From positions 1 through 18,580 of the forward strand of contig CAYNUS010000013.1 in assembly GCA_964400625.1 (NCBI GenBank): DNA of 18,580 bases, in the 5' to 3' direction. How positions within the stretch are numbered: the stretch's first letter is position 1; every line of letters starts with the position of its first letter. Below, piece after piece: positions 12,839-18,580 of the stretch. Under the pieces are notes generated by a model. The model had not been told where the DNA came from and did no database searches. It worked only from the letters and a program-made list of their open reading frames with translations. Both the position numbers and the translations under genes were made by a program. The DNA is from DYFX01 sp964400625. GTDB taxonomy: Bacteria > Patescibacteriota > Patescibacteriia > SG8-24 > DYFX01.

Positions 12839-13387
12839 ATGAAGCGCATCGGACATCTCCGCATCGCCGTCGGCAAGGCGTTCGCCGCGCCGTCCGGCTG
12901 GATCGCCGCCGTCCTCGGCGCGTCCTTCGTCGTGCTGCTCACGGTCGCCCTGCCGAACCTGAAGCTCCTCGGCTTCACCTTCGGCGCGTCCGAGTTCCCG
13001 CTCGGCCTCAAGCTGCGCACGGCGCTCGAGGTGCTCTGGAACGGCCGCCTGACGTACGCGCATCCCGGCGGATGGGTCGCCCTGCCGCTCGCCGCGCTCT
13101 TCGGCCTGAACGCCGCGCTCATCTTCCATTACATGCGCGACCAGGTGCGCGTGAACCATGCCGCAGGCGCGAGCCTCGCGGGCATCGTGATCGGCCTGCT
13201 CGGCGTCGGATGCGCCGCCTGCGGCTCCGTGCTCCTCACGAGCCTCCTCGGCATCGGCGCGATCGCCGCGCTCCCGTTCGGCGGACAGGAGTTCGCCTGG
13301 CTCGGCATCGTCATCATCGTCGCCTCGACCTTCGTCATCGCGGAGAAGATCGCCGATCCGAACTGCAGGATCCCGTCCAGGAAGTGA
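12839..13387 (+). CDS. Membrane protein with GCAACG motif, last gene of the SUF operon
   Basis: A 182-residue protein with about four membrane helices: about 20-40, 75-97, 108-132 and 140-168. The third starts GIVIGLLGVGCAACGSVLL, placing a C-A-A-C pair at about residues 122-125 in a helix, followed by LLGIGAIAALPFGGQEF. Similar C-x-x-C membrane proteins are known to me only as uncharacterised. The gene begins 12 nt after sufT with GAGG just before its ATG and no good promoter, so it is probably part of the SUF operon. The paired Cys could handle sulfur, metal or thiols at the membrane (speculation). A further Cys is in the tail (DPNCRIPSRK). Confidence 0.82.
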   Translation: MKRIGHLRIAVGKAFAAPSGWIAAVLGASFVVLLTVALPNLKLLGFTFGASEFPLGLKLRTALEVLWNGRLTYAHPGGWVALPLAALFGLNAALIFHYMRDQVRVNHAAGASLAGIVIGLLGVGCAACGSVLLTSLLGIGAIAALPFGGQEFAWLGIVIIVASTFVIAEKIADPNCRIPSRK

Positions 13388-13403
13388 AGCGCCGATCGCA
13401 AGG

Positions 13404-13426
13404 ACCCGGCCCGCAAGCCCGGGTTT
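13404..13426 (+). terminator. Weak terminator after the SUF operon
   Basis: ACCCGG (13404-13409) pairs with CCGGGT (13419-13424) across a 9-nt loop, followed by TTTCATG. The T run is short, so this is a modest candidate. Confidence 0.45.
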
Positions 13427-13440
13427 CATGCGTCCGGGGG

Positions 13441-13496
13441 TTGCCAGAGCGCGGCGCGCGCGGTAGGTTGTCGGCGGTTCCTTCAACCTCAGGAGG
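13441..13496 (+). promoter_or_regulatory. Promoter and ribosome binding site of the transglycosylase gene
   Basis: TTGCCA (13441-13446), 17 nt, TAGGTT (13464-13469). AGGAGG (13491-13496) lies 5 nt before the ATG at 13502, one of the strongest Shine-Dalgarno sequences in the window. Confidence 0.7.
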
Positions 13497-13501
13497 CCGC
13501 G

Positions 13502-14602
13502 ATGCCGCGTCTCGGTACCATCATCCTCGGCTCGGCGCTCGCCGGGCTCCTCTTCTGGATCGGCATGACGTTCCTCGGTCCCGTCGCCGTCTCGTACGCC
13601 GACGGCAAGGGCCGTGAGGCGCCCGAAGGCGTCGACAAGATGCTGCCCGTCGCCAAGAAGGCCTTGAAGAAGGGCCAGATCGGCACGACGCGGCGCGGCG
13701 GCGAGCAGGCCGTGCTCGCGGCGTGGAAGGAGGGGACGAAAACCGTCCGCCTCGTCAACGTCAGGAACGGCCGCTCCAAGACGAAGGGCTTCAGCGTGAA
13801 GCTCGTCGGCAAGCCGAACGGCGTCAACACGCGCTACGAGATCGAGCGCCCGGAGGGCTGGCACGTGCTGGCCATCCGCACCAACGTGCGCAGCGAGCTC
13901 AGGGGCCACCGCACGATGCCCGCGATCTACGTCCCGTACGGCGACCACATCGACACGCCCGCGTTCCGCAAGGCGGGCCGCGCGTACCTCGAGGACCTCG
14001 TCGAGAAGGCGGGCGACGCGCTCGACCGGCTCGACGTCGGCTCCCGCGCGGATCCCGACGCGCACGTCACCGAAACCGTGCCGTGGAGGGTCCTCATGAC
14101 CCTGCTCATCATCGAGCACATCGACCCGAGCGACTTCAAGGAGCGCGGCGTCGACGCCACCATGAACCGCGTGCTCGCGCTCGTCGGCGCCAACAAGGAG
14201 AACGCCTACGACTACTCGGTCTCCGACAAGACCGCCGGCGGCCTCGCGCAGTTCATCCCGTCCACCTATAAGGACATCCGCGCGCGCTATCCCGAAGCGA
14301 AGCTGACGGAGGATTTCCTGGAAGGGATGCGCGACCACCTGAACGCGGCGATGATCCAGTACTGCTTCATCGACCACGCCATGACGAAGATCCCCGCCGG
14401 CGAGCTCGAACGCCTGCGGAAGGACGACATCGAGCTCGGCGCCTATCTCGCCGCGGCCTACAACCACGGGCAGAACGGCGCCGCCAAGGCGCTCGCCGCG
14501 CACGGCGAAGCGTGGGACGAACCCGGCAACGGCATCCCCGACGGCACGCTCCTGTACGTGCGGGAGTTCCGCGAGGTCTATCGGAAACTCTGGACGGAAT
14601 AA
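13502..14602 (+). CDS. Membrane-anchored murein lytic transglycosylase-like protein
   Basis: A 366-residue protein. An N-terminal hydrophobic segment (about residues 5-31) is an uncleaved anchor or signal peptide, so the bulk lies outside the membrane. Residues about 60-190 are a non-conserved part with RYEIERPEGWHVLAIRTNVR. Residues about 195-366 carry lysozyme-like (SLT) motifs: a candidate catalytic Glu205 in LLIIEHIDP, GGLAQFIPSTY (246-256, the G-L-x-Q-x-x-P-S-T motif) and AAAYNHG (317-323, the A-Y-N-x-G motif). These enzymes cleave peptidoglycan glycan strands. Catalytic Glu placement is by analogy. It ends at a strong bidirectional terminator and is monocistronic. Confidence 0.82.
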   Translation: MPRLGTIILGSALAGLLFWIGMTFLGPVAVSYADGKGREAPEGVDKMLPVAKKALKKGQIGTTRRGGEQAVLAAWKEGTKTVRLVNVRNGRSKTKGFSVKLVGKPNGVNTRYEIERPEGWHVLAIRTNVRSELRGHRTMPAIYVPYGDHIDTPAFRKAGRAYLEDLVEKAGDALDRLDVGSRADPDAHVTETVPWRVLMTLLIIEHIDPSDFKERGVDATMNRVLALVGANKENAYDYSVSDKTAGGLAQFIPSTYKDIRARYPEAKLTEDFLEGMRDHLNAAMIQYCFIDHAMTKIPAGELERLRKDDIELGAYLAAAYNHGQNGAAKALAAHGEAWDEPGNGIPDGTLLYVREFREVYRKLWTE

Positions 14603-14630
14603 AAACGACCCCGGCATGCCGGGGTCTTTT
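14601..14630. terminator. Bidirectional terminator between convergent genes
   Basis: GACCCCGGC (14607-14615) and GCCGGGGTC (14618-14626) form a perfect stem. TTTT follows on the plus strand (14627-14630), and TTTTT follows C on the minus strand (complement of 14601-14605). It serves the transglycosylase gene and the convergent unknown gene. Confidence 0.88.
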
Positions 14631-14633
14631 CGT

Positions 14634-14966
14634 TCAGCGTCCGCTGAGGAGCGTCTGGGCGCGGTTGATCTCGTCGAGCGAGAGCGCCTCGTAGCGCTGG
14701 CGCGCCGACGAGTGGCTGACGGGGTGGTCGCGCTTCGGAGGGTCGAAGGTGAGCTTCGCCTTCGTGAAGTGCGGCGTGATGTCGTCGGCCTTCAGCTTCG
14801 CGATCAGCTCGGCGAAGGTCGCCGCCTCGCAGACCGTCACCGACGGCACGCCCGCCGCCCCGGTCAGGAGCACGCAGACGTAAGCGGAGTACTCCGAGTC
14901 CTCGCCGGTCGCGGGATCGATGACGATCGCGCGTCCGACGAACTTCCTGGTCGTCTCCTGGGTCAT
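14634..14966 (-). CDS. Unknown 110-aa protein
   Basis: Not recognised. A soluble, mixed alpha/beta-looking protein beginning MTQETTRKFVGRAIVIDP, with EYSAYVCVLLTG and SVTVCEAATFAELIAKLK suggesting a small domain of strands and one helix, and a polar C-terminus with RQRYEALSLDEINRAQTLL. The ATG at 14966 is preferred over the GTG one codon earlier because AGGAGG lies at good distance. Its ATG overlaps the stop of the preceding gene by one base (TGATG), so the two are coupled. A terminator follows right behind its stop. Confidence 0.75.
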   Translation of the reverse strand: MTQETTRKFVGRAIVIDPATGEDSEYSAYVCVLLTGAAGVPSVTVCEAATFAELIAKLKADDITPHFTKAKLTFDPPKRDHPVSHSSARQRYEALSLDEINRAQTLLSGR

Positions 14967-15460
14967 CACTCCTCCTTGCGGGCCGGATCGAGGATGCGGG
15001 CCATCGGCGCGCGCTCCGAGCCGCCGATCCAGCGCTCGATGCCGACGGCGATGACGCCGCCGTGCTCCATGTCGAACTTCGCGACGAGCGCCTTGTGGCG
15101 GTGGAAGATGCCGAGGACCGCCTGCCCGATGGCGTCGCGGTCGCCGGCGTCGTGCTGGGCGTGCGCGACGCCCTCCTGGCAGAGCCCGTGCTCGGCGATG
15201 AAGGCGCTGAGGCCGTCCATCGCTTCGCCCGGCGTGCGGAACGCCTCGACGTGCGGATCCTCCTTCGCGACGGCCGCGGGGACCGGCACGCGGTAGCGGC
15301 GCGCGAAGCGTCCGAGCGACTCCGCGATCCGCGCGGCGTCCCTGGCGTCGTCGCCTCCCCGCGCCTTGAGCGGCGCGAAGGTCAGGTGGAAGCGCGCCAA
15401 GAGCTCGGCGAATTCCTCATAGGTGCCGCCCTGCGGCATCGGACCGGTGCGAAAGGCCAT
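14966..15460 (-). CDS. Unknown 164-aa protein
   Basis: Not recognised. A soluble protein starting MAFRTGPMPQGGTYEEFAELLARFHLTFAPLKA. The middle looks helical (AARIAESLGRFARRYRVPVP; TPGEAMDGLSAFIAEHGLC); the later part, GQAVLGIFHRHKALVAKFDMEHGGVIAVGIERWIGG, has strand-like runs and several His. No signal peptide or membrane span. The start at 15460 is chosen over 15634 because GGAGGG lies 8 nt upstream and the promoter ends at 15483. It is co-transcribed and coupled with the 110-aa gene downstream; the pair may act together. Confidence 0.78.
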   Translation of the reverse strand: MAFRTGPMPQGGTYEEFAELLARFHLTFAPLKARGGDDARDAARIAESLGRFARRYRVPVPAAVAKEDPHVEAFRTPGEAMDGLSAFIAEHGLCQEGVAHAQHDAGDRDAIGQAVLGIFHRHKALVAKFDMEHGGVIAVGIERWIGGSERAPMARILDPARKEE

Positions 15461-15482
15461 TTCCGTTTCCCTCCTGCGGGGG

Positions 15483-15511
15483 AGTAGACCAGAAAACGGC
15501 CTGCCGGTCAA
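15483..15511 (-). promoter_or_regulatory. Promoter of the two unknown genes at 15460-14634
   Basis: On the minus strand TTGACC (15506-15511), 17 nt, TCTACT (15483-15488). It lies just downstream of the terminator of the preceding small gene. Confidence 0.68.
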
Positions 15512-15513
15512 GG

Positions 15514-15541
15514 AAACGAAAACGGGGCTAGGCGCCCCGTT
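15514..15541 (-). terminator. Terminator overlapping the stop codon of the small coiled-coil gene
   Basis: On the minus strand AACGGGGC (15541-15534) pairs with GCCCCGTT (15528-15521) across GCCTA, followed by TTCGTTT. The stop codon TAG (15530-15528) lies at the loop and first base of the 3' arm. Confidence 0.7.
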
Positions 15542-15731
15542 CCAGTTCCTCCAGTTCCTTTTCGAGCCGCTCGATCTCGCGCCGCGTGTTCTCCTCGTCT
15601 TCGGCGGTGAGGCGCCCCATCCCTTCGGCGGCATCGGCCATGTCGCGATGGTACATGGACAGCAGGCGTTTGACCTGGGCCAAGCGTTCGGCCTTTCCGG
15701 ACTCGCCCGCGGCGGGGGTCTCGAAGTTCAT
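15528..15731 (-). CDS. Small coiled-coil protein, 67 aa
   Basis: A 67-residue charged helical protein. Residues about 15-37 form one helix (RLAQVKRLLSMYHRDMADAA) and about 42-66 another with strong heptads (EENTRREIERLEKELEELE). A helical hairpin or short dimeric coiled coil is likely; function unknown. It lies 34 nt after the transglutaminase-like gene on the same strand and is followed by a terminator, so it is probably the second gene of that unit. No good Shine-Dalgarno precedes the ATG. Confidence 0.7.
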   Translation of the reverse strand: MNFETPAAGESGKAERLAQVKRLLSMYHRDMADAAEGMGRLTAEDEENTRREIERLEKELEELERGA

Positions 15732-15765
15732 GCGTGTGGATGAATCGTTATGCGGGCATGATAAC

Positions 15766-16395
15766 TCAACCGTTCGGCTTCGGCCACTCCAGGATCTCTC
15801 CGGCCCGGAGCTCCATCGCGTCGGCCTTGCGGAGCGCCATGATCTGCGCGCGGGTGAGGAGCGGGATATGGCGGACGTCGGCCAGGTATTCGGGGATCTC
15901 CCAGACGTCGTCCTCGCGCGTCATCCAGTCGAGGCGGTCGAAGCGCGAGAGGTCGACGGGCATCGAATACGAGCGGAGCGTCTTCTTGCCGGTGGCCTGC
16001 GACGAGTATTCGTGGAAATACGACATCATCAGCTCGCGGAGCGTGCGATAGACCGGTTCGCGGAAGCGCAGCACGCTGTGGTTCGTCTTCGAGAGCGCGC
16101 CCCAGTGGCCGTTCCGGCGGTAGACGGCGATGACGTGGTCGCAATCGTCGGGCGTGCCCGTCATGTCGACCACGAGCGGCTTCGCGCCGTGGAAGCGGAG
16201 CGCCAGGGCCGCGAGCATCGCGCCTTCCATGCAGTGCGCGCGGCGTTCGCGCAGCACGCGGCGCGGCGAGAGGCAGGTGTCGCCTTCGGGCTCGTGGTTG
16301 GTCGGCGTCGCGTTCAGGAACTCCTGGATCTTCCAAGGCGCATCGAGCGTCCGGAGGATCCTGCGTTCGTCGCGCGTGAGGTCGGCGAAGGGCAT
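15766..16395 (-). CDS. Transglutaminase-like (papain-fold) protein, putative
   Basis: A 209-residue soluble protein. Motifs suggest the transglutaminase-like fold with a Cys-His-Asn/Asp triad: Cys55 at the start of a helix (RRAHCMEGAMLAALALRFHG), His87 on a strand (DDCDHVIAVYRRNGHWGAL), then Asn105-His106 (SKTNHSVLRF). The later block PVYRTLRELMMSYFHEY and GKKTLRSYSMPVDLSRFD looks highly conserved in type but I cannot name its family. Such proteins may be peptidases or ligases; the substrate is unknown. The start at 16395 is chosen because the -10 box TATGAT lies 9 nt upstream, giving a leaderless or near-leaderless mRNA. It is divergent from the FAD oxidoreductase gene. Confidence 0.72.
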   Translation of the reverse strand: MPFADLTRDERRILRTLDAPWKIQEFLNATPTNHEPEGDTCLSPRRVLRERRAHCMEGAMLAALALRFHGAKPLVVDMTGTPDDCDHVIAVYRRNGHWGALSKTNHSVLRFREPVYRTLRELMMSYFHEYSSQATGKKTLRSYSMPVDLSRFDRLDWMTREDDVWEIPEYLADVRHIPLLTRAQIMALRKADAMELRAGEILEWPKPNG

Positions 16396-16402
16396 AACGG
16401 AA

Positions 16403-16449
16403 CCATCATACCACCTCGGAAGCCGTCCGGGTCCCGCGTGGTATGATGG
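16403..16449. promoter_or_regulatory. Divergent extended -10 promoters forming a perfect 12-bp dyad
   Basis: CCATCATACCAC (16403-16414) and GTGGTATGATGG (16438-16449) are exact reverse complements with a 23-bp spacer. Each arm holds TGGTATGAT, an extended -10 (TGnTATGAT), one reading left into the transglutaminase-like gene and one right into the oxidoreductase gene. -35 boxes are not evident. A symmetric regulator could control both. Confidence 0.72.
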
Positions 16450-16480
16450 GAAAAAGCGCCGCTCGGCGCGGACGAGAACC

Positions 16481-17983
16481 ATGATTCCCAACCGCTCGCC
16501 CTGGATCAAACAACTGGACCGCACGCGTCCCGTCGTGCCGCTCGCGGCGGACGTCCGCGGGGACGTGGCCATCGTCGGCGGCGGCATCGCCGGCGCGATG
16601 ACCGCGTATTTCGTCCTGCGCGACACGGCGCGGCGCGTCACGATGCTTGAGGCGGGCATGGTCGCGCACGGGGCGACGGGGCACAACGCGGGACAGATCA
16701 CGAGTTACTTCGAGCGCCCGCTGCACGAGCTGGCCGAGGAGTTCGGGCTCGATCTCGCCGTCGAGGCCCAGCGCGACGTCGAATCCTCCTGGGGCCTCAT
16801 CGAGGGCATCTTCGCGGCCGCGAAGCTTCGGACGCCGCTCCACCGCTTCGTCGGCCATGCCGGAGTCTCCGATCTCCGCCAGCTGATGACGCATCTCAAG
16901 GACAACCGCGTCCGCGCGCTCGGCGGCCTGCCGACGGAACGCATCCGCGTGGCCGAGGATTGGGACGGACGAGCGGAGATTCCGAAGGAGTACACGGACC
17001 TGTATGCGCTCGCGCCGCGCGCCGAGATCATGGGCCTGATCGAGACGCGGCACGGCGGCTACGTCGCGTCCGTCTCGTACGGGAAAGGCTGCATGAACAG
17101 CGCGCTCTTCACCGAGGAAGTGATCGGCTATCTCCTCAAGACCTACCCGGACCGCTTCGTGCTCTACGAGGGGACGCCGGTCGCGAGCCTTACGCTCGGC
17201 ACGGCGCGCGCGGTCCTCGCCGCGGGACCGCACCGCGTAACGGCGGACCGCGTCGTGCTCTGCACCAACGGCTTCGAGGAGTTCTCCATCATCAACGCCG
17301 CCGGGCGCCCGATCGACGCGAGCTTCCACCATTCCGTGACGGGGCGCATCGGCTATATGTCGGGCTACCTCGACGATTCCGACGGCGCGCCGACCGCCAT
17401 CAGCTACTTCACGGATTCCGTCGCGATGCCCGGCGACCCGACGGGAGAGAGCTACTATTACCTCACGCGCAGGCCGTTCGAATCGGGGAGCCGTCGCAAG
17501 CGCAACCTCGTCTGCGCCGGCGGGCCCGAGAAGATGCTGCCGAACGGCGCCGCGTATTCGCGCGAGGACTCCTGTTCCGATGAGATCAAGTTCGCCGTCG
17601 ACGATTTCCTGCAGACGCACTTCGCGCGCCGTCCGGAGGGCGAACCCGACTACGAGTTCTGCTGGCACGGCCTCATGGGCTACACCCCGAGCGGCGTGCG
17701 CATGGTGGGCCCCGAGCCGCTCAATCCCGTCTTGCTCTACAACCTCGGCTGCAACGGCGTCGGCATCATGACGTCGGTCTTCGGCGGCAAGCGCATCGCG
17801 AAGTTCCTTTCCGGCGCCGCGATGAAGCGTTCGCTCTTCGATCCTCGAGACCAGTCCGCCGCCGCGGAAGCGGAACGTGCGGCCGCGGCCTCGCTCGCGC
17901 CCCGTTCGCCCGCCCGGCGCCTCGCCTCCGCCGCCCTCGCCATCCTTCTCGCGCTCGCCCTCCTGGCCGCCGTCGCGGGTTGA
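16481..17983 (+). CDS. FAD-dependent oxidoreductase (DAO family) with C-terminal membrane anchor
   Basis: A 500-residue flavoenzyme. The FAD-binding Rossmann motif VAIVGGGIAGAMTAYF is at residues 29-44, the ribose-binding Glu is Glu57 in MLEAG, and GATGHNAGQI (64-73) is the DAO (glycine/D-amino-acid oxidase-like) motif. The C-terminal FAD motif is LLYNLGCNGVGIMTSVFGGKRIAKFL (about 422-447), preceded by WHGLMGYTPSGVRMVG. Members oxidise amines or amino acids; the substrate here is unknown. After the domain an Ala-rich linker leads to RRLASAALAILLALALLAAVAG at the extreme C-terminus, a single hydrophobic helix likely to anchor the enzyme with its domain in the cytoplasm. The start at 16481 follows the promoter at 16439-16447; a frame open from 16130 is rejected. 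Confidence 0.9.
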   Translation: MIPNRSPWIKQLDRTRPVVPLAADVRGDVAIVGGGIAGAMTAYFVLRDTARRVTMLEAGMVAHGATGHNAGQITSYFERPLHELAEEFGLDLAVEAQRDVESSWGLIEGIFAAAKLRTPLHRFVGHAGVSDLRQLMTHLKDNRVRALGGLPTERIRVAEDWDGRAEIPKEYTDLYALAPRAEIMGLIETRHGGYVASVSYGKGCMNSALFTEEVIGYLLKTYPDRFVLYEGTPVASLTLGTARAVLAAGPHRVTADRVVLCTNGFEEFSIINAAGRPIDASFHHSVTGRIGYMSGYLDDSDGAPTAISYFTDSVAMPGDPTGESYYYLTRRPFESGSRRKRNLVCAGGPEKMLPNGAAYSREDSCSDEIKFAVDDFLQTHFARRPEGEPDYEFCWHGLMGYTPSGVRMVGPEPLNPVLLYNLGCNGVGIMTSVFGGKRIAKFLSGAAMKRSLFDPRDQSAAAEAERAAAASLAPRSPARRLASAALAILLALALLAAVAG

Positions 17984-18072
17984 TACGGCCGGAATCCTGG
18001 GCACCCGGCGGGCATCGGCCGCCCGGCACGGCACGCCCGTCGCGCCGCTTCCGTTTCGCGATTCTCCTCGAA

Positions 18073-18110
18073 GATAAAAGAAAAACACCTCACGGCGTGA
18101 GATGCTTTTC
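18073..18110. terminator. Bidirectional terminator between the oxidoreductase gene and ssrA
   Basis: CACCTCAC (18086-18093) and GTGAGATG (18097-18104) form an 8-bp stem with one G-T pair and a 3-nt loop. On the minus strand TTTTTCTTTT follows; on the plus strand CTTTTCTTT follows. Bases 17984-18072 show nothing else. Confidence 0.83.
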
Positions 18111-18112
18111 TT

Positions 18113-18522
18113 TGGTGGAGATGGCGGGATTCGCACCCGCGTCTGGAGGAAGTGAACCGGGCCGCGCTACAGGCTTAGCCGCCTCAGGTTTCCCGCGCCC
18201 GAAGGCTTGGGCGGAGCGCATGCTGGGAGGAGGCGAGATACATGCGTCCGTGCCTCGATCCAACCGGATCGCATGCATCGAGGACGTACATGCGGCGGAT
18301 CTTCTTATGACACCGGGATCCCGCTAGAAGACGTCGCGGGGCGATGGGTCAGTCGCGCTTAGGCGAGGACCGGAGCGAAGGACGGCGCGAACGCGCGAGC
18401 GAACGCGGCCTTGGCTTTTGCGAAAACGTTGGCACGTAGTCGTTTGCCTTTTGATTTGCGACGGTCAGGCTCCGTCGACCTGCGCGTACCGGAAGCGAAC
18501 TCCATCGAATCTATTCATCCCC
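18113..18522 (-). ncRNA. ssrA: tmRNA
   Basis: A single-piece tmRNA of about 410 nt. The 5' end GGGGATG (18522-18516) pairs with CATCTCC near the 3' end, followed by A and an encoded CCA ending at 18113. The third pair is G-U, the alanine identity mark used by AlaRS. The 5' part has the conserved GATTCGATGG, and the 3' part has a T-arm GCGGG-loop-CCCGC. tmRNA with SmpB rescues stalled ribosomes and tags the protein for degradation. The T-loop reads TGCGAAT, with G where most tRNAs have the U that becomes pseudouridine. The gene carries the shared 55-bp block directly upstream and a terminator directly downstream. Confidence 0.94.
18359..18433 (-). other. tmRNA tag-peptide reading frame
   Basis: The best frame resumes at GCC (18433-18431), after CTACGT, and reads 24 codons to TAA (18361-18359): ANVFAKAKAAF, then ARAFAPSF, then APVLA. 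Ala-Asn at the start and a small hydrophobic Ala end fit known tags, though the end is V-L-A rather than L-A-A. Another frame beginning A-N-D-Y-V-P-T-F runs longer and ends in charged residues, which does not suit ClpXP recognition. Confidence 0.6.
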
Positions 18523-18525
18523 GTG

Positions 18526-18580
18526 ACGTCGCTTACCCGACACGCTGCCGGTCGCGCAGGCCGAGCCCGCGCTCCCTCTC
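18526..18580 (-). repeat. 55-bp block upstream of ssrA, right copy of an inverted pair
   Basis: Read on the minus strand it matches 55-109 at 49 of 55 positions and ends 3 nt before the 5' end of ssrA. The match runs to the window edge and could extend further. Confidence 0.7.

Noticed and set aside
12395..14617. A 740-codon minus-strand frame from sufC to the transglycosylase gene
   Set aside because: It crosses four genes, a promoter and a terminator; composition is typical of an antisense shadow.
16406..18136. A 576-codon minus-strand frame opposite the oxidoreductase gene
   Set aside because: It is antisense to a clear flavoenzyme and runs into the ssrA 3' end and the terminator.
18340..18435. 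An alternative tmRNA tag frame starting A-N-D-Y-V-P-T-F
   Set aside because: It begins like the E. coli tag but is longer and ends in charged residues (P-K-R-D), unlike protease-recognised tags. The chosen frame ends in A-P-V-L-A before TAA.
1..18580. The inverted match at the two window ends as terminal repeats of a mobile element or a linear replicon
   Set aside because: No transposase, integrase or target duplication is present. The copies keep fixed positions before two stable RNA genes, and the interior is housekeeping genes.

Overview
The window is GC-rich bacterial chromosome with dense coding and no visible phage, transposon or CRISPR. Several traits point to a high-GC Patescibacteria (CPR) lineage: a small DUF5663-like protein, an L35 carrying a GQNHFN motif where most bacteria have GKAHFKS-type residues, many small coiled-coil and unknown membrane proteins, and start codons placed almost directly on the -10 box. 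This placement is inference (moderate confidence); no rRNA is present to confirm it.

Layout. 1-222: a tRNA-Asp(GTC) with its terminator, preceded by a 55-bp block that recurs, inverted, at the far right end before ssrA. 277-2000 (+): two coupled unknown genes. 2053-3757 (-): a two-gene operon of a coiled-coil protein with putative zinc sites at both ends and a two-helix membrane protein. 3934-5085 (-): the translation operon infC-rpmI-rplT; its terminator overlaps the promoter of the next operon. 5172-6305 (+): a YibE/F-family membrane protein. 6387-6737 (+): a heptad-repeat coiled-coil protein. 6771-7451 (-): a Bax-inhibitor-1 family membrane protein.

7584-13387 (+) is the core of the window: a SUF iron-sulfur cluster assembly operon in the order rrf2-sufB-sufD-sufS-sufU-sufC-sufT, followed by a membrane protein with a GCAACG motif. 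SufS and SufU supply sulfur, SufB/SufC/SufD form the ATP-driven scaffold, and SufT is a maturation factor. The Rrf2 protein probably regulates the operon through a dyad at its own promoter. All rrf2-to-sufT junctions use the same heptamer TGATATG (stop, one T, start). At sufS/sufU a palindromic repeat has been inserted, yet a 22-codon mini-ORF bridges the gap with a stop-start overlap on one side and TGATATG on the other.

13502-14602 (+) encodes a lysozyme-fold murein lytic transglycosylase-like protein. 14634-16395 (-) holds two coupled unknown genes, a small coiled-coil gene and a transglutaminase-like protein. The last is divergent from a FAD-dependent oxidoreductase with a C-terminal membrane anchor (16481-17983, +), and the two -10 boxes form a perfect 12-bp dyad. 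18113-18522 (-) is ssrA (tmRNA) with an unusual long Ala/Phe-rich tag. Functions come from family motifs read by eye; promoters and terminators are pattern calls.
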